A stretch of DNA of 7,981 nt. Source: Gammaproteobacteria bacterium UBA4475. Lineage in GTDB: Bacteria > Pseudomonadota > Gammaproteobacteria > Pseudomonadales > Azotimanducaceae. Location of the stretch: the NCBI GenBank assembly GCA_002389265.1, contig DGOD01000114.1:1-7981 (forward strand), written 5' to 3'. A model generated the notes under the pieces. That model saw only the letters and a list, made by a program, of their open reading frames with translations. It was not told where the DNA came from and did no database searches. Of the stretch, positions 5,841 to 7,981 are shown piece by piece (position 1 is the stretch's first letter; each line of letters starts with the position of its first letter). The position numbers and the translations under genes are program-made.

Positions 5841-7694
5841 ATGAAAACAATGAACCTGGATGGCCTGGTATTTCGCGATCTGGATCATGACGGGGTCTTG
5901 TCCGTGTTTGAAGATCATCGACTGCCCGCGGCTATCCGTGCTAAGGACCTGTTGGCACGTATGACATTGGCGGAGAAGGCCGGTGTGATGATGCATGGCA
6001 CGGCTCAGACTCATGGTCCTTATGGCATGCTTGGGATCGGTGCCGAATATCTTCTGCCAGCGAACCGGCAGTTGATTGTGAAGGATGGTGTGAATCATCT
6101 GTTGACTCGTCTGGATGCTGACCCGCGGACCTTCGCCGAACAGAATAATGCCCTACAGAAACTCGCGGCTGAAACTCGACTTGGGATCCCCGTTACTATC
6201 AGCACGGATCCTCGGCACCACTTCGCGCATGTCACCGGGGCGAGTTCGAGGGCCATGGGGTTTTCCCAGTGGCCGGAGACTACAGGGCTAGCGGCTGTTG
6301 GCAGCGCGAAACTGGTAGAACAATTTGCGGCGATCGCCCGTGCCGAATACCGCGCGGTAGGTATTCATATGGCGCTGTCGCCACAGGCGGATATTGCCAC
6401 AGAACCCCGTTGGCCAAGAATCTCCGGCACCTTTGGCGAGGACCCTAAGTTGGCTCGGGCGCTGGTTGCCGCTTATGTGGTCGGCATGCAGGCGGGCTCA
6501 GTCGGCTTGAATAAGGACAGTGTATCCTGTGTCGTTAAACATTGGGTGGGCTATCCAGCGGCCCCTGAAGGCTTTGATGGACACAATGCCTATGGCCGCT
6601 ATTCGCTTTTGACAGAAGCCTCCTTGAGTGTGCATATCGAAGCGTTTCTGGATGCCTTTAACGTTAAGGTCGCCGGTGTGATGCCAACCTACACGATATT
6701 GAAAGATCTTTTGTTGGAAGACTTGGCGTTAAACGGTGAGTTGTTGGAGCCGGTGGCCGGTGGATTTTCCACCCAGTTGATTGAGGGCTTGTTACGCGCC
6801 GAGCATCAGTTCAAAGGTTTTGTGCTATCTGACTGGGCAATTTTTCGGGATGCCAAAGAGGCCACGTTTAATCCCACTCAAATGCAAACTCCTGACGATA
6901 TTAGTATGCCTTGGGGAGTCGAAGCGCTGAGCCGAGAACAACGGTTCGCCAAAGCGGTGAATGCTGGCTGCGATCAGTTGGGTGGCGAGGAGGATGTGGC
7001 GACGTTGTTGCGGGCCATCGATCAGGGTTTGATCGAATTGTCTCGAGTCGATGAAGCGGTGTATCGCATGTTGCTGCCAAAATTTGAGCAAGGTTTATTT
7101 GAAAATCCGCTGGTGGACGCCGCAGCGGCGGTCTCGATCGTGGGTTCGAAGGATGCGGTGAAGGCCGGTAGAGAGGCCCAGCGGCGCTCCTTGATTTGTT
7201 TAAAGAAACCTTCGTTGATTAAGCCCGGTGCCAAAATTTATCTGGAAAATATCAACGCTGCCGTCGAGGATAGCTGCCCGTTGGCAGAGGCCGATGTGGC
7301 GATTATTCGATTGTCGACGCCCCATCAGATGTTACATCCCAATTTCTTCTTTGGTAGCCGGCAGCAGGAAGGTGATATCGACTTTAAGCCAGAGGCAGAA
7401 GACACCCTTCGCCTACAGGCACTCTCCAGTCAGGTACCTACTATCGCTGTGCTGCAGATGAGTCGGCCAGCGATTATCACCGATATCATTGATCAGCTGG
7501 ATGGCGTCTATGTGGACCTGGGCGTGGCCGATGATGTGCTGCTGACAGCGATTATTGAAGGCCAGGACACAGAAGGTCGATTGCCCTTTGAATTACCATC
7601 TTCCATGGCGGCTGTTGAGCAGGCCCGCTCGGACCTGCCCTGTGACAGTAAAGACCCGCTGTTTTCGATTCGTTCAGACTATAGAAATGTCTGA
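5841..7694 (+). CDS. Glycoside hydrolase family 3 (beta-glucosidase-like)
   Basis: This 617-residue family 3 glycoside hydrolase is a retaining enzyme; relatives usually remove terminal beta-linked glucose or xylose. The N-terminal barrel shows AKDLLARMTLAEKAGVM (34-50), EPRWPRISGTFGEDP (188-202), the substrate-binding Lys233-His234 in VVKHWVGY, and the nucleophile Asp331 in GFVLSDWAIF (327-335). The second domain starts near 440 (AGREAQRRSLICLKK) and ends with TEGRLPFELPSSM (577-589). No fibronectin-III-like tail is present, and the acid/base glutamate cannot be placed. Residues 13-24 (DLDHDGVLSVFE) match an EF-hand calcium loop. The usual C-terminal FGxGLxY-like end is replaced by LFSIRSDYRNV. 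No signal peptide is seen, so the enzyme is probably cytoplasmic. The ATG has GGAG 9 bases upstream; a second ATG three codons later is possible. The gene is transcribed away from the catabolic run. The substrate is unknown. Confidence 0.9.
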   Translation: MKTMNLDGLVFRDLDHDGVLSVFEDHRLPAAIRAKDLLARMTLAEKAGVMMHGTAQTHGPYGMLGIGAEYLLPANRQLIVKDGVNHLLTRLDADPRTFAEQNNALQKLAAETRLGIPVTISTDPRHHFAHVTGASSRAMGFSQWPETTGLAAVGSAKLVEQFAAIARAEYRAVGIHMALSPQADIATEPRWPRISGTFGEDPKLARALVAAYVVGMQAGSVGLNKDSVSCVVKHWVGYPAAPEGFDGHNAYGRYSLLTEASLSVHIEAFLDAFNVKVAGVMPTYTILKDLLLEDLALNGELLEPVAGGFSTQLIEGLLRAEHQFKGFVLSDWAIFRDAKEATFNPTQMQTPDDISMPWGVEALSREQRFAKAVNAGCDQLGGEEDVATLLRAIDQGLIELSRVDEAVYRMLLPKFEQGLFENPLVDAAAAVSIVGSKDAVKAGREAQRRSLICLKKPSLIKPGAKIYLENINAAVEDSCPLAEADVAIIRLSTPHQMLHPNFFFGSRQQEGDIDFKPEAEDTLRLQALSSQVPTIAVLQMSRPAIITDIIDQLDGVYVDLGVADDVLLTAIIEGQDTEGRLPFELPSSMAAVEQARSDLPCDSKDPLFSIRSDYRNV

Positions 7695-7700
7695 TCTTTT

Positions 7701-7752
7701 AAATGGGGTCGGGGTAAAATTTACATATGTAAATTTTACCCCGACCCCGTTT
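7701..7752. repeat. 52-base near-perfect loopless palindrome (REP/RAYT-like)
   Basis: The two arms, 7705-7726 and 7727-7748, are exact reverse complements of 22 bases meeting with no spacer. After one mismatch (7704/7749) three more base pairs (7701-7703 and 7750-7752) extend it. The outer arm reads GGGGTCGGGGTAAAATTTAC and the centre is CATATG. From general knowledge, similar GGGGTC-rich hairpins ending in TAAAATT are scattered around REP-associated tyrosine transposase (RAYT) genes in gammaproteobacteria; the match is from memory. It begins 6 bases after the glycoside hydrolase stop, so it may also act as a two-way terminator, although no long T-run follows. No transposase gene is in the window. 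Confidence 0.85.
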
Positions 7753-7784
7753 ATCCTAATCCCATTTATTCGGCTGGAAGCTCT

Positions 7785-7981
7785 ATGTTGATCCATCATT
7801 CTGATTTGTTAGGTGCCGGCATTCGGTTTCCGGGTGCGCTCGACTTTGACCAGCGGCCAGCGGGCGTGAGCCCACGTCGGTTACCGGCATGGACCCGACC
7901 TCAGGTGCCGGCTGTGATGGATGTGATTGTTCGAATGCCCTCCGGGGTGAGGCTGTCTCTTGTCACAGACTCGGCGTTTAT
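7785..7981 (+). CDS. Probable SGNH/GDSL-type hydrolase, N-terminal part
   Basis: The first 65 codons of an open frame run off the right edge. The N-terminus begins MLIHHSDLLGAGIRFPGALD and contains PRRLPAWTRPQ (30-40) and a strand-rich stretch, VMDVIVRMPSGVRLSLVTDS (44-63). This RRLPxWTRxQ plus MPSGVRL pattern recalls the N-terminal jelly-roll part of some SGNH/GDSL esterases; the catalytic GDS motif would lie beyond the window, so the call is tentative. The ATG has a modest ribosome site, GGAAG, 4 bases upstream. It lies 90 bases after the glycoside hydrolase with the palindrome between them, so co-transcription is possible but may be reduced. If correct, the two genes would deal with acylated glycosides. 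Confidence 0.55.
   Translation, partial: MLIHHSDLLGAGIRFPGALDFDQRPAGVSPRRLPAWTRPQVPAVMDVIVRMPSGVRLSLVTDSAF

Noticed and set aside
7701..7752. Palindrome as a classic rho-independent terminator
   Set aside because: The stem is long and loopless with no proper T-run after it; a repeat element fits better, though termination may be a side effect.
7555..7791. Plus-strand frame overlapping the end of the glycoside hydrolase and the palindrome
   Set aside because: It is a frame-shifted shadow of the glycoside hydrolase that only continues through the palindrome by chance.
1..7981. CRISPR array, defence system, toxin-antitoxin pair or prophage
   Set aside because: No regularly spaced repeats, effector motifs or phage genes were seen on either strand.

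Overview
The window looks like chromosomal DNA from a heterotrophic bacterium. A gammaproteobacterium, perhaps marine or aquatic, is my best guess. The basis is general: a paired acyl-CoA dehydrogenase set, a class I haloalkane-dehalogenase-like hydrolase and a DUF1330 protein in one run, good Shine-Dalgarno sites, and a palindrome resembling those spread by REP-associated transposases. No ribosomal or other strong taxonomic marker is present, so the assignment is weak.

Layout. Bases 1-701 hold no intact gene. They contain a decayed plus-strand reading frame (about 24-353) and a cluster of inverted repeats. From 738 to 5539 five genes lie head to tail on the minus strand. In transcription order they are a DUF1330 protein (5539-5099), a class I haloalkane dehalogenase-like alpha/beta hydrolase (5055-3994), an unrecognised membrane-anchored six-cysteine protein (3944-3249), and two acyl-CoA dehydrogenases (3101-1914 and 1880-738). 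The first three are closely spaced and probably one transcript. A 147-base gap with its own -10-like box precedes the dehydrogenase pair, which may be read both through and from its own promoter. A hairpin follows the last stop codon.

A 301-base divergent intergenic region (5540-5840) separates this run from a plus-strand family 3 glycoside hydrolase (5841-7694). A near-perfect, loopless 52-base palindrome follows its stop codon. A second plus-strand gene then starts at 7785 and runs off the window; it is probably an SGNH/GDSL-type hydrolase.

Function. The minus-strand set reads as a catabolic cluster: a hydrolase that may dehalogenate or open a substrate, and a two-subunit acyl-CoA dehydrogenase of the kind used on bulky acyl-CoAs such as steroid side chains. 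The plus-strand genes suggest glycoside and ester hydrolysis. I found no CRISPR array, intact transposase, phage gene, toxin-antitoxin pair or defence system. The most unusual items are the 43-residue cap insertion in the dehalogenase-like protein, the dehydrogenase pair with its catalytic residue apparently in only one subunit, the EF-hand-like loop at the start of the glycoside hydrolase, and the palindrome at 7701-7752.
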